DNA of 64,000 nt. Source: Eudorina sp. 2006-703-Eu-15 (Eukaryota > Chlorophyta > Chlorophyceae > Chlamydomonadales > Volvocaceae). The position numbers and the translations under genes are program-made. Positions within the stretch are counted from its first letter, which is position 1. Every line of letters starts with the position of its first letter. The notes under the pieces were generated by a model. It saw nothing but the letters and a program-made list of their open reading frames with translations, ran no database searches and was not told the DNA's origin. Positions 40,731 through 53,141 of the stretch are shown here, piece by piece. The DNA lies in assembly GCA_003117195.1 (NCBI GenBank), contig BDSI01000207.1:1-64000 (forward strand), in the 5' to 3' direction.

Positions 40731-42054
40731 CGCCGCTAACCCACATGCACACGGATGTACGGATGTACGGATGTACGGTTGGACGTGGGTAGATGCATCC
40801 GCCTCCCCGACGAGCCCGGACAGCGCGCTGATGGGGGTTTACGACGTTGGCGGGGAGATACATGGAGGAGGAGGAGGAGGAGCAGGAGGAGGAGGAGCAG
40901 GAAGAGGGCGAAGAGGAGGAGAGCGAGGGCTATGGACCTATGGTGCGATTCGGGCGACAGGGCTCAACGGGTTAGTCAACGAGCTACGGCCCATCCAGCC
41001 ATCTATCCAACTGCGATGGCCACGAGCGCACACATTGCGCATGTACGTGAAAGGATGGCCGCCGGCGGTTACGGTGGGCAGCGCGCTGTGAGGGCTCATC
41101 AGGCAGAAGAAGAAGCGAAGAAAGGCAGAGAGGGAGCGGCTGAAGATTGGCCGCGCGCGCGGAGAGAGGGAAGAGGAGAGCTGCCCGGGAGTGAGTCAGA
41201 AAACTGACTGAGCCGCGAGGAACGCCCGGGAGGGATGGGTGGGTGGGTCGAGGGGCGGCGGGTGAGCCGCGGGCGACGTGGCGTGGCGTCTCGTATGTGG
41301 CGAGGAGGTGGGGCTGCGGCGGTCCTTTGCTTCGTTGCGGGGCGGCATGCGTTCGAATCCAGGGATGCTCGATTGGCTGCTGCTGTTGCGCGCGAGGAGG
41401 GAAGCCTGAACCAGACTGCTGCATCAATTCGGATTTTCTCACACTTTATTATTTGTTTTTTTTGTTTTGCTCTCTTGCGACCTCCTTTCCTCTTGCTCTT
41501 GCTCAATGGGTGGTAGGTACCTCACACCCCGCCGCTCGTTGGCTCCTGCGCGGCCTAGCGACCGCGTGCACGTGTGTGTACCGTACAAGAGAGAAATGAA
41601 CCGCCTGTGTATGTGCACGTGTGGGTGTGGATGCGTGTGTTGTCTAGCGAGGGGAGGGAAAACCTGAAGGACCAACCGATCCTGACTTGCTTCCTGTACT
41701 GTGTGTTTGGCTGAGCGGCGTGAACGTGGAGTGACGCGGAGTCTGGAGGAGGAGGAGGAGGAGGAGGAGGAGGAGGGAGGAGGGGCGACCCGGAACCGGT
41801 TTGGGGCCGCAAGGGGCCAGGCGGGCTGGACAGCGAGGTTTGGTGTCGGCGGATCAGGGGGGGGCAGAACCCCGGCCTGCGGCGCGCGGGTAGCTCTGGT
41901 GACTCGGGGACGGGACACTGGGAGGTCGAGGCGGAGTGAAGGGGGTCCGGGTCGGGGACGGCTGCGCGGCAGTGAGGATCTCGAAGAAGACATGCGTGTG
42001 AGCGAGGTCGCGCGAGGCAGCGAGAGGGATGGAGGGAGGGAGGGAGGGAGGGAG

Positions 42055-42080
42055 AGACGCTGTCTTCATTGACGAAAGGA
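42055..42080 (-). repeat. TTTGTCAATAAAGACAGCG-type short repeat
   Basis: The minus strand reads CTTTCGTCAATGAAGACAGC. It is similar to TTTTTGTCAACCAAGACAGC at 816-850 and CTTTGTCAATAAAGACGGCG at 60490-60520 on the plus strand. Small dispersed repeat of unknown origin. Confidence 0.4.
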
Positions 42081-42504
42081 GTAGACGCCCCCGAACCGCC
42101 GGTAAGGCCAGCTGCCTCCCGAGGGGGGCGGGCCGCACCCCGACACTGCGCACTTCCCTCCACAGGGATTCTTTGTTTCGATTTTGGTTCGCCGCTAATT
42201 GATCGCGTGCGTGTGCGTGACAGGGAGAGGGCAGGGGAGAGAGCGCCGCTTTCATGATTTCTTATTCTTTCGCTGAGTTCGCCGCCGCGGAAGCCCCGCG
42301 GCCGCACCCGGAAGCGGCTGTACTGATTGATATGCGGCGGCGGACGGGGGGGAAGGCGGAGGAGGTGACACTCGGCTCCCTCCCCGCCGTGTGCTTCGGC
42401 GGGCCTGGCGCGGTTTCCAGGAGATGGCCGGTATGGCTGCGTGACCCCCACCCACCCGGTAATGGAGGATGGGTGTGCAGTCCTTTGGTAGGGGGGTTGA
42501 TGAT

Positions 42505-42580
42505 ACGAGGCACCTACGAGCTATCTGGGCCCGTTGGAACACCCGGTCGGGACTAAGGGTCCACCTTGTAACGGTTACAC
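42505..42580 (+). repeat. Dispersed repeat shared with 9849-9914, copy B
   Basis: ACGAGCTATCTGGGCCCGTT, GGAACACCCGGTCGGGA and GTCCACCTTGTAACGGTTAC in the same order as the copy near 9849. Confidence 0.55.
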
Positions 42581-42874
42581 CCGGGGGCCAGGGGACAGGT
42601 CGCCCTCCCTGAAGTGGTCAGTCGAGTGACGCGATCAAAAGACGTGAGCGTGGAACCGCGCCGTCTTGACTGCATTACCCCTCCTCCCCCCTTTGTACGA
42701 TGTGAGAGTGGTGGCAGGGAGCGGTATGGGCTGCTTGGCTGACTGATTTTTGTTTGTAACAACTGGAGACGGGGTTTGCCCATCTATCCCGCCCTGCCTG
42801 TCAAACAGAATCCCCCGACCCTGGAGCCGCCTCTGAGGCAGCCTCCCTGGAGGTTGGGGTACAATCCATCCGTC

Positions 42875-43381
42875 CAGCCGGACTATCTTCCAAAACGGGG
42901 AAATAGAATTCCGCAGGTTTCCGGCCTGTCGCCAGTAGCCAAAAAACCTTTGGCAGGGCAGATTTTGGGGGGCTTCCTAGGTGCCAGGAAATAAAAACCT
43001 CCGAGGCAGGGTGGAAATATTTCTGCGTGTTTCGACAGCAGGGCCACTGTTACCACAGCGACGGCAGGGATTCTAAGTCCATGGAGGCCTGAAGCGCGCT
43101 TTCCTTGCGTCGCGGATGCATATGGGAGGGTAACCAGGAGTTGGGGACACGGCATTCGAGTGTGTTTTGGCGGTAGACAGGTGTACGATGCAGGATTTTT
43201 CCCTGCGCCTGCAGATTTCCAGGCCTTTTTGGTAGTCTGGAAAATAGTTGGCAGGGCAGATTTCCGGCTCTCCACAGCGTCAAATAAATGAAATCTCGCA
43301 GGTTTCTTGGGGGTCCGGGAAATAGAAAATTTCCGGCTTTTTTGCCCGTAAATATTCTTTTTATTTAAGATAGCAACACTG
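42875..43381. mobile_element. Possible decayed relative of the 26969 MITE
   Basis: The right edge TTAAGATAGCAACACTG (43365-43381) matches the right TIR of the 27204 element at all but about two positions. A weak left counterpart, CAGCCGGACTATCTTCC, starts at 42875. Inside are imperfect direct repeats, GGCAGGGCAGATTT at 42955 and 43252 and CGCAGGTTTC at 42911 and 43293. No TSD is recognisable, so limits are tentative. The open frame on the minus strand has no domain. Confidence 0.4.
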
Positions 43382-44608
43382 GCCGGACGTCCAGGGATGT
43401 CAGCACTTGGCCACGATCCGGGTCGGGTCCGGCCCCGTCTTCCACGCCTGCGCAGACATCCCGGCGAGTCGTCCCTTCCAACCTGCTAGCCACGCTGGAG
43501 GCCGCCAATCGAAGCCGCGGTCTTTCGTTCGTTTGTGAGTTACATTGCTCACTGTGACCGATTCCGCGTTCAGACCGATTTCCCTCCCCTTTCCCTACGG
43601 TTCGGAAACGTTGCCGTCAAGCCGCCCGGACCCGCACGGTGCAGGGGTCGTACGGCAGTCACATTCGCGCTGTAGTACGGATCGGCCAGCACGCTCAGCA
43701 GCTTAAGCGCCCCCATATGTCGGCTCTAGACGACAGCTCCCACCCTTGTCGCCCTTTCCTAGTCCCCTCTCAACCCGCTCCTCCTCCCCCTCCTCCTCCC
43801 TGTCCTCCTCTTGCTGAAAACTCAAATGACCGCGGACCGAGCTTCAGGGACCTGCGGCCGAATGGATAATCGTACATGTTCATTCGTGTGCCCGTGCAAC
43901 CCCTACCCTTCCCTTCACTTCCGTTCCCTGCCCCGCCCGGCGCCCCCTTCCCTTCCCTTCACCACCGCGCTGAAAACCGCTGCGGGGCCGACGCCGACGC
44001 CGAAGCCACACCGGCGGTGTCATGCGCCAGGGGATGTCCAGCAGCCCATCACCGCCGTCACCCGGCGGACAGCATCAGGGGAGGCAGGGGCGGGATAGGG
44101 GGGAGGCAGGGGGGCAACTGCTGTGAGAAATGGCGACAGGGACACCCGCCGCAGACAACCCGCCATGCATGCCTGTAAGCCCGCGTGCGTCGAGATCCGA
44201 AAGAGGCGGAGGGGCTGGCGCTGTGGAGCAGTTCCTTTTGCCGTACATACACACAAGCAAACAAACACGTGCGGACCGCGTATTGGTTCTGTGCTGTGTA
44301 CTGGTTGGCAACCATCGACCTACGACCGCGCGTGCGCTTAGAACTGTACCACGTGTGCACCTCTGGGCGATATGGCCATGACGATGACCGGCTATGTGTG
44401 CACAAGCCCCACTGAGACCCACGGGACCCGCCCGACGCCTCTCAATGGCACCCCTGGAGACTACAGCCTCCTCCCCCCCCCGGCCCCGCCCGCCCTCCGG
44501 TGTCCTCCCGCTGATAACAACCCCGCCAACCAGTCTACAGCCCCGCAGCGACGGCCTGCATAAACGGCATGGTCGTACGTGTTCGTAATTTGGGTGGTTG
44601 ACGGTTTG

Positions 44609-47600
44609 TTAGTTGCCGCGCACCAGGTTGCGCAGCGCCTCAGACAGGTCCGAGTACTTGAAACGGTATCCAACCGCCTGGGTGCGGGCGGGCATGACGC
44701 GCTGACCCTGGGGTGGGGTGGGTGGGTGGGGGGGGGGGGCCGCCGGGACAGGGAGGCGGCTCAGTAGGTACCGTATTGCACGAGGCACATAAAGGGTGTG
44801 TGCGAGAGGAATCGAGCGGCCCTAGTACCTCACCTCACCTCACCAAAGCCTAACCACGTGCTCCCTCCCCCCTCCCCCTCACCCCGGCTATGTTCACTAC
44901 CCATCCCTGGGGCCGCCCCGCCCCGCCCCGCTCCGCCACAGCCCGCTCTGGCCCTCACATACACACATACACACACCCACACACATCACCCACCCCCGCC
45001 ACTCCGCTCACCCACCTCCAGCACCACACTGGCGCCCTCCCCCAGCAGTGTCGTCAGCGCAAAGTCCGGCACCGGCAGCCAGCTGGGCCGTCCCATGATG
45101 TTGCCTGCAGGGGCGGCAGGGGCAGGGGCGGCAGGGGCAGCAGGGGCGAGGGCAGCAGCAGCAGCAGTGTGGGCAGCCGCATCCGAATCCCCACCCACCC
45201 AGCTCAGCTCAGCCGAGCGCAGTGTCAAAGATCTCAGCTCTCGTGAGGCAGGTGGCGGGGGTTAAGGGGGCAGGGAACCCAGCTGAGGCCGGGGCACAGC
45301 CTGGCAACCAGTCTGGCAGTCGGCGAGGACGGGGCCGCGACCCCACAGCCCCCTCCTCCACGACACCTCACTTCCTCACACTCCCGTGCCCTTCTGCCGC
45401 ATCCCCCCCCCCTTTCCCTCCCCAACCCACCCAGCACGGAGCACATCTCGCTCATCCGGACGGGCTTCGGGGCGGTGGCGTTGAACACCCCCGTGTAGGC
45501 AGGGTTGACCAGCGCCTGCGGGCGGCGGGAGGGAGGGGCGGGAGGGCGTGCGGTATTGGCGGTGAAAGTGGTGGGGTGCAGAGGGGGGGGCCGCACGCGG
45601 GCCGCCCGTCCCGGGTGCGGTCTGCGCAGCAGTGCCCCCTATCCCCCTGGCTGAGACCCAGAGGACCGACCCCGACCCGTCACGGGACGACAGCTACGGC
45701 TCGTGGGGGCGGGTCGGTGCGGGTGCGACCCGTGGGGGCGGGGGAAAGGGGGGAAGGGGGCGGGGGAAGGGGGAGGGGTGTACGAGTGGAAGTCCCCGGC
45801 ACCTGGGAGCAGTTGGGGTGAGGGGGGAGGGGAGTCCGGGGGTGCACCCCGGATGGCCACAAGGGGGGTGGGGCGCGGGGTTGGCAGCCCAGGGGTCCCT
45901 CAGTGCGGTCCCCACAGCGGTGTGCCGTATAGTACAGTACAGTCAAGTACCTGCAGGATGAGATCCACGACGTCGTCCCGGTGGATCCAGCTCATCCACT
46001 GCTTGCCGCTGCCCAACGGTCCGCCTGCGGGGTGGGGGGTGGTTGACAGTTGACGGTTAGGGGCTGACGAGCATGGGAGCAGGCCATCCCGAGTTTCTCG
46101 GCTCCTGGCAACCGGCACGACTCCCCCACATGCCGCCGCCGCACACTCAGTACGATGTAACGCAACAGCTTGGATGTGCCACTCGCTGCTCCGCAGGTCT
46201 GTGTCAGGCAGCCGGTCTGTGTCACGCAGCCAGGCTGGCGGGATCAGCCGCCCGCCCGCCCACCCGCCCACCCACCCACCCACCCACCGCACCCACCCAC
46301 CTGCAAAGATCTGGAACACGGGCAGCATCTTGCCCAGGGCGCCGCCCTGATCGCCAAGGGACACGGCGTGGGACGGAGAGGAAGGGCACAAACGGGGGGA
46401 GGGGGCAGCATTACGGTGCCGGCCGCATTACGTACCGGAGCAACGGGGTGCATGTGAGTGTTGCAAGCCCTAACATCCCCCCCCCCGCTCTTCCTTTCCA
46501 GCAACGGCCGGCAGGCGAGGCGCTGCGGCGCCCCCCTCCCCTCCCCTCCCCTCCCGGCCAGGCCAGGCCCCGGTGCGCTGGCGCGCCCTTTCCCCTCCTC
46601 CGCCTCCACGGCTCCCTCCGCCCCCGTGGTCCCCCTGGAATATCTCACCAGGGCACACACACACACATACACACACCTTGGAATGACCCACCTCGGCCTC
46701 ACCCCTCCCCTGGAGTGACCCACCTCGGGCGCCAGCACGATCCCGAACCTCATGATGGCCACCCGCACCCCGGCAGAGGAGGCGCTCTGCGCGGCGGCCT
46801 CCCAGGCCCGGCACACCTGGGGAGGGGCGGGATGAGAGGCGGGGTTAGGCGGGATGAGAGGCGGGGTGAGGGGCGGGATGAGAGGCGGGGTGAGCTCGAG
46901 GGGTCGGCGACGGGCTTTGCCATACGGCAGGTGCCATCCGACATGTGCTCGTACAACCACGCCTCTGCTGCCGTACGTACCTCGGCGAGATAATCGTTGC
47001 CCGAGGGGCTGTCCTCAGTGAAGGTGGCCGTGTTGCTGATGCCGTAGAAACCTGGGACGGACCAGATCGGATCGGATGGGCGGGAGGATGGGCTGGGCGG
47101 GAGGATTGGAGCCCCACTCTCAGAGCACATTGAGCTGTCCCGCCAATCCGGGGATATGGAACTGCAACTGGAACTGGGAACTTGGGAATTCGCTCGCGGA
47201 CAGGGAAAGGCGACGCACCCACCACCCACGGGAAACCATCCAGAGCGCCTCCGGTAGGCGGCAAGCGGGCAGGGATCAGCGACCCCTTCGACTTCCCGAC
47301 CCAGGTGGCAGCACCGGTGAGGTGAGGTGAGGGGAGGTGGGGTGGGGCGAGATGACCGCCCGCAGCCGTCCATGTCCTGACCCATCCCACGCCCCTGACC
47401 CCGTCGTCGCGGCTTATTGGCTTTCAGCCGTCCCCTTGGCCCCTGCCCCCCTGGTCTCAGCCAGCCGAGACCTGGTGCACGTACACACACGCACACACAC
47501 ACGTACACACGCACACACACAATCTTTTTATACACGCACACACACACACACGCGCGCAGCGGCGCGCACTGCCTGTGAAGGGGGACTCACCCACAGCGGA

Positions 47601-48123
47601 CGCCGACACGAGCACCTGGGGCCGCCTGTCCGCGGGGGCTGCCCTGATTGCATCCTGGGGATCAGGGGCGAGTGGAGTGGATTGGGGGATGGGTTCAGGG
47701 AATAGGTAGACAGATTGAAGCTGCGCTGCGGCCAGCGCAAACGTCCGATAGGCGTACGGTACAGTACCCTGGATCTCCAGCGACGATGACGTTGTAGGGT
47801 TGGAATGGGGTGGGGTGGAGTGGGGGTCGCTTGGGGCCATATCCCGTCCCATGACCCCGGGCGGGAAGACGACCCCTCACCCGTCCCCCCACGCTATCAC
47901 ACGTGTCCCGCCAACGACCGGCCCCGAGCACCGACCCATGGGACACTTGGCGAAACAGGTTCGCGGGCGATGCTTCTATCCGGCCCACTACCCCGCGAGT
48001 GGCGCGGCGCCAATGTCCCGCCGCCGTACTGGCTCGACCCGTGGGACGTACCACGACGGCCGTGGTGGCCCCCACTCGGGACGTCTTGATGCTCTTCTTC
48101 AGCTCATCAGACCACCTGGGGGC

Positions 48124-48160
<37 letters not shown>

Positions 48161-49515
48161 ATGGGGAAAAAGGGAGGGGGCAGTGCGCCCGCGCGGCCAA
48201 TCAACGGACAGGGGTAGGGGCGGCAGCGTCAGGAGGCGGGGAGGACACCAGCCCAACCGCCCACCGTCCCTCCCCGTCCCTCCCTCCCTCCGCACCCACC
48301 GGGTAGCAATGGGCTCCCCCGCCAGGTTGACCACCCCCGTGGCGCCCTCCACCCCCTTGCGCCACTCGGAGGGGCTGAAGAACTCCAGACCCGGGTAGCT
48401 CAGCTTGCCGCGGGCCGAGGCGGGGTTGCGGGTCAGCACGCGGACCTGGGGGAGGTGCCGGACGGTGGGAGGGGAGGTGGTGGGAGGTGGCGGGAGGTGG
48501 TGGGAGGTGGCGGGAGGTGGCGGGAGGTGGTGGGAGGTGGTGGGAGGTGGCGGGCGGGTGGTGAAGAGGAGAGGTGGTGGGAGGTAGTGTGGGCGGTGGG
48601 AGGTTAGGAGGGGTGTGGGGGGGGTGGGAATGGTGGGATGTGCGCCTAGTAATCCCGGAACGGCCTCAGGCAAACGGATCCTCACAGAGGGCACCCGTAC
48701 AGCGGCCTGGCAACCTGACAGGCAGCAGCACAGGAGCGGGATACATCTGACTGACCAACAAACTATGTACTGAAGGCACTGCGACAAATCGGCTGACAAA
48801 CGACAAACGACAAACGCACGAGTGGGACGTCGCCAGATGCGTAGCACATGGGGCCGGGGAGTCCTGGTCGAACCCGGCACTAGCGGATCACGGCTCACGG
48901 ACTCCGGCCTCCTCCTTCGCCACCCCACCCCCAATCGCCACCGCATTCTCCCCGTCCAGCTCAGCGTGGTTGGCGCCAGGGCCTTCACGCTACAGGAGGC
49001 CGCCCCGAGCCATCGGGGCCCCCAGCCCCACCTCCCCAACTACATACCTTGTGCCCAGCTGCCACCAGCTTCGCCACCAGGCGGCTGCCCACCAGTCCGG
49101 TTGCGCCTGCAGGTTCAACACCGACACGGGATACCGTAGGATAGGCCTAGGATACAAGCCAGCATGGCAAATTTGACATTGAACGGCGTGTGAAAGAGAT
49201 TATCTGACACCATGTGCGGAATATGTACGTTCGCGCACCAGTGATTGCCACGGTCATTTTCTCGCCATTCGTCGCCTGGCAGACAACCGGCGCTTGCACC
49301 CGACGGGAGCGGAGAGTAGCGCGTCCGCATCCAACAGCGCCTGAGCTTTGGAACGGAACGGGTCCGGGGCAGGGCGCCATTGGCAGGACAACACGCCCGT
49401 TCCGACTACCAGCCGATCGCCCGTGCAGGGATCCAGAACGTGGAAGAAAACCATGTGTCTGTTGTGAATGGACGGAGCTCACACTCCGGGTTTGGGCATG
49501 GCCTAGGGTAGACAT
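44609..49515 (-). CDS. TIGR01777/SDR39U1-type epimerase, chloroplast (GIANT CHLOROPLAST 1/SulA family)
   Basis: A complete gene of 12 exons: 49239-49515, 49048-49106, 48300-48445, 48052-48115, 47591-47654, 46981-47051, 46724-46816, 46301-46346, 45951-46024, 45431-45515, 45016-45104 and 44609-44707. They give 388 residues; all introns are GT-AG and in phase. Residues 1 to about 80 form a Ser/Arg-rich transit peptide, cleaved perhaps near VVCQA. A Rossmann start follows, [14 protein letters not shown] (GxxGxxG), then the family signatures [72 protein letters not shown] and the C-terminal [10 protein letters not shown]. In Arabidopsis the plastid member is required for normal chloroplast division; the enzymatic substrate of the family is unknown. 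The start is the first in-frame ATG, with A at -3. It is slightly longer than the plant protein because of its transit peptide and linkers. Confidence 0.9.
47480..47560. repeat. (CA)n-rich interrupted microsatellite in an epimerase intron
   Basis: CACACGCACACA-type dinucleotides in three runs within the intron after exon 47591-47654. Low complexity only. Confidence 0.85.
47697..47757 (-). repeat. Intron-end repeat, copy 5
   Basis: The minus strand reads ATCGGACGTTTGCGCTGGCC, GCAGCGCAGCTTCAAT, then CTGTCTACCTATTCCCTGAA. It ends about 46 nt upstream of the acceptor of epimerase exon 47591-47654. Copies thus occur in genes of unrelated function. Confidence 0.75.
48124..48161. repeat. (CA)n microsatellite near an epimerase splice acceptor
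   Basis: About 18 CA units, GT on the transcribed strand, close to the acceptor of exon 48052-48115. Confidence 0.9.
48455..48600. repeat. (GGGAGGTGG[T/C])n minisatellite in an epimerase intron
   Basis: About ten 10-bp units, mostly GTGGGAGGTG or GCGGGAGGTG, immediately 5' (minus strand) of exon 48300-48445. On the transcribed strand it forms the pyrimidine tract of the acceptor. Confidence 0.9.
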
Positions 49516-52340
49516 TTTTGCGTGTGGCTGTCCGCGAGGCTTGCACGACGACCTCTGACGCTGCCTACAAAAGTTCTGGATCAAAATGTACCAGAACTGG
49601 TCACAATTATCTGTGTATGGTCACAGCGAATTAAACAAGCAGATTGCGAGCGTGGCAATTTTTAATGATTGACGCCGTACGCGATTGACTTCATTGCTCG
49701 TATTACTCTTATCCCACAGCACGCGGACAAAACTATAGATCCAAGGCACTTGATCTAATTATGGTAAAGATGCAGAGAACAGACTGGACATGAAATTCAC
49801 AGTACTTCGCATGCGGACCTCTCTCCACTGTCGACACTGGCCACACGACGATGTCGCGCCACAGCTGCGTCCTACCAATCACTTTGTGAGACTAACCGCC
49901 CTTTACAATTCGATGACGCTGCCGGGTCCGAGTGTAGTGTCGTACATAACTGTACAGCACGTGGAGCGGTCAGCGGGTCGGGCATATGTGTAAGTATGTA
50001 TGTAGCCATCATCCAAGGACGAGACCCGGGGGCGTAAATCTATGCGGCTGGATGGCCGACCTCGGAAGCACTGTGTGGTCTTGACGTCGAGAATGCAGGT
50101 AGGTATCCACGACAGGTGTCCAGACATGAGACCGCAACCTCCGACGCGCATCCCCGCTCGCATGCCGACAAACGTGTAGATGTTCGGTTTGTTACTCCGA
50201 GCGCGCTGCAGAGAACTGGCTGGGCGCCGTCAAGGGAACGCCCGTTCGGCATGTTGTTGTTACAGCGCGGTTGGAGGGTGGACTGCATTCCTCGGGCTGA
50301 AGGAATGCAGTCAGTCCCATTGTTCCCATCCGGTTCCAAGGCAGCCCGGCCAGGTGACGCCTGGACGTCGATGTCGGAACCAGCAAAGCAACATCCGTCA
50401 ATTATCAGTTCCCGTTCACGATTTTCACACGGGGGCAGTCAAGAGACATCAGTGACGAACACTACGTCGTGCCTTATCACACGAGAGCCCAGGTGGGCCC
50501 CATGCCGCCAGGTCCGCTGTACCCAATTCGAGCCCAGGGCCGGCGCCACGTTCCACGTCCGAGGAGCCACCCACACGGCCCCACCAGACGGCCCCATCGC
50601 CTCATGTACCCGCCCCCCGCCCACTAGCGCCGCCGAGTCCCGCAGCGCCTCACCTCACCCACCCCACGACCCATCGCAACGCCCCACAGCCGAGCAAGTC
50701 CAAGTGGGGGCCCATGGCCCCAAGCGCGCTGCTGGCACAACCACCGCAAAAAAAGGGCCACGGCGGCCGCAGCATACAAATGAAGGCAAGCGGATGGCTG
50801 GCATGAGGGTTTAGGCCGCATGCCAGGTCACGGGCTGGACAGAGGGGCAGGCGGGCAGTAGCAAAGCAACAGCAGCTGCAGCAGGGGGGAAAGCAGCAGG
50901 GGCCAGGTCACGCCCCCCTGCCACGCGCTGGTAGCTCTCACACGACATGGATTAGCTTACGGCGGGTCGCCCTGGCTCCCTCGGAAGCCACGCCTTCAGC
51001 CGCATCTCGTCATTCCCGCCCGTGAACGCGTGTAATAAGATAATTGTGGCCACTCGACCTGGGCAGCCGACATTCTGAATCGCCCCCACCCTGATTGGGC
51101 ATTATTATTTCAGCAGTCCCCCGCAGCGACGTATGGCCGGGACATGCAGTGCGGGTACGACACCAATGATGGCACAACGCGAAATCAGTTCTGAGAGATG
51201 CGGGCTTCGGTCATCGTTGGACGAGCGGTACGGCAGGCGCTCGTCCCACGTGGGGCACCCGCATCCAGCCCGGACAATGTCGACCGGCTCCACGCCCCCC
51301 GGAGACTTGTAGGGGCCCTCCCTGAACATGTAGCCGTCGTCGTAGCTGTCGTGTGGTGAACAACTACACCCGCACGCCCCTCCATCCCCATCCCCATCCC
51401 CACCCCAGCGGTCCAATGAGTCCGAACCTTGAAAATCACCACGAACCGTGTCCTGTCCGTCCCGCGCGCCGTACAACGGTAACCCTTAATACCATTACCT
51501 CTGACACGTAAGCGTTAGAAATCACAAAACTCATGTCTGTCAGTGTGTGCTGGTTTGTTCCTTTCCTGTCGGTCAGCCGCACTGGGGTCGGGGTCGGGGT
51601 CGCTCCTCCGACGGGCGCGTCGATAAGCCCTCGCAGCGACCGCCTCGGGGGGGAGGGGGGCCCGCCGCGGTGTCGCTTAGCTCGCAGCCCTGCGCGGCCC
51701 TGCGCCCCGACCCGGCCCCGCATGACCCGGCAACGCGCCCCCCAGCGCAACCGCTCCTGAGCGACGTGCTGGTCCTCTCGCGGTCTTCTCCCGGGAGAAG
51801 GCCCCCAGCGGGGGGATACCTAGCTAGGTAGAGCGACGGAGGTCGACGGCGGCGCAGCGCCGGAGCCTCCGGACCGCCACTGCTTGCCTTCTGCCGTCAC
51901 TTCCGCCCGCCGCCGGACGCCCGGGCCGCACCCCCTTTCTTCCCTGACCTCACCCTCCAAGGATAGACATCCCTTCAACGTCACCATCAACACATCAGAG
52001 CCACCTTATCACTTTCATCACCGTCAGGCGAGTGGAGGTGCACCCGCCAGCCCGCCCCGCTGGCCAGCAACCCACGCCTGTTCCAAATCAAACCCGTTCA
52101 AGCCGTTCTTTCGACCCATTCCGTCCATTGCGCCCGCAGCGCAGCGCAGGAGAGGGTGTCCCACCCTAGAGGACCCCCAACCCCCACTTCGGCGAGATGG
52201 GGCATGGGGGGGAGCGCCCCTAGAGTCCGGCAGACCGACGCAGCCGTGGCTCTGAGGCCTAGGACACAAACACAGTCCAAGGAAGAGGCGGACAGGCGAG
52301 ACAAGCCCCGCGAGACAGGGCCAAGACAAGTCCCTTCCAG
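49516..52340. other. Region upstream of the epimerase gene, mostly unassigned
   Basis: 49560-49800 is AT-richer and probably contains the epimerase promoter and 5' UTR. A 232-codon open frame on the plus strand (50116-50814) and a 123-codon one on the minus strand (51105-51476) show no domain I recognise. The first overlaps a perfect hairpin and looks like repeat-derived DNA. Upstream exons of the candidate small gene at 52341 may lie in 51840-52340 but could not be fixed. Confidence 0.5.
50281..50312. repeat. Perfect 12-bp hairpin
   Basis: Arms GACTGCATTCCT and AGGAATGCAGTC separated by an 8-nt loop (CGGGCTGA). It stands alone in unassigned DNA, with no T run after it. Possibly a transposon end or a structured RNA. 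Confidence 0.6.
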
Positions 52341-53141
52341 CGCCCGACGTCACCACCACAACTGGCGCTGCCTTCCCCTTCCGCCAAGCCTTGGACAGCG
52401 GTAAGCCGTTTCCGTCGCGGACTCACACGCACGGCCTCTCGGCAGCAGCACCGGCAGGGGAAAGGGTAGCGGTAGTACGGCAGCGGCAATATGGCAGCCA
52501 GGAGGCAGAGCTGCAGCTGCGCAAACGGCGCGCACAACGGCGCTCGCGATTCCCACAAAGCGCTCTGTGCCCCCCTCCCTCCCTTCCCCCCGGATGAACC
52601 GATACAACCCATGCTCATGTGGCCCCTCGTGTGGCCCCTCACGCCCGCCCCTCTCCTTCACCCCCCGCACGGGAGGAGGAGAGTGCTTCGGCCGACCTGC
52701 AGTTACGGCTGGGTGAGCAGCCCCCCCGTGACCCGTGCCCGTTCACGATTCCCACGCGCGCGTGTACGGGTTTCACACACACGCACATACACGCACATAC
52801 ATGCACATACACACTCCTCTCTCAAGACCCTGCGTTTCCCAGCGTTTCTCGAACACCCAACTCGAATACAACCTGCTTCCGTTACTGCAGACACTGCACC
52901 CGCTGTCCCACCCTCAGCCCCGTCACGCGCCCGTGTGAATGTGGAGCGCCACCTGCCCCCCCCTGTGATTGACCCCATCTCTGCCCCCTATGTGTCTACC
53001 AACTTCCTGTACCCTCCCTGTCCCCTCCCCTCCAAGTTCCTCCCTCCTGCTCCTCCTCAACGCTAACCTCTCTCTAGAGACAAGGCAAGCAAAGCCGGGG
53101 ACCAACACCCCAGGGGCCTTACCCTAACCGAATTACAATAA
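52341..53141 (+). CDS. Possible small protein, three 3' exons (family not recognised)
   Basis: Three short plus-strand exons join in phase and end at a stop: 52341-52400, 52676-52712 and 53078-53141 (TAA at 53139). They read PDVTTTTGAAFPFRQALDSG, GECFGRPAVTAG and DKASKAGDQHPRGLTLTELQ. The introns are GT-AG with good donors (GTAAGC, GTGAGC). The second intron carries an intron-end repeat (52998-53020) in sense orientation 57 nt before the acceptor, which independently supports a plus-strand gene. Upstream exons and the start were not found. I do not recognise the protein. This is a prediction from frame and splice signals only. Confidence 0.4.
52998..53020 (+). repeat. Intron-end repeat, copy 6 (plus strand)
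   Basis: GTGTCTACCAACTTCCTGTA followed by CCCTCCC and a long pyrimidine tract to TCTCTCTAG. It is the only clear copy found on the plus strand. Confidence 0.6.

Larger units (their letters stand above)
40731..44608. other. Convergent intergenic region
   Basis: It lies between the stop codons of two genes that point at each other. No credible gene: the open frames are short and overlap on both strands. Contents: a (GGA)n tract at 40864-40925, purine-rich sequence, an AT-rich stretch at 41437-41470, a (GGA)n array near 41746-41782, a TTTGTCAAT-type repeat at 42055, a repeat shared with 9849, and a decayed element at 42875-43381. The 3' UTRs of both genes must lie here; I could not place a TGTAA polyadenylation signal with confidence. 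Confidence 0.6.

Noticed and set aside
42883..43275. 130-codon minus-strand frame
   Set aside because: It coincides with internally repeated, decayed transposon-like sequence and has no recognisable domain.
50116..50814. 232-codon plus-strand frame
   Set aside because: Uninterrupted but of low-complexity, Arg/Ser/Pro-rich composition, containing a perfect hairpin. No splice or domain evidence; left as unassigned.
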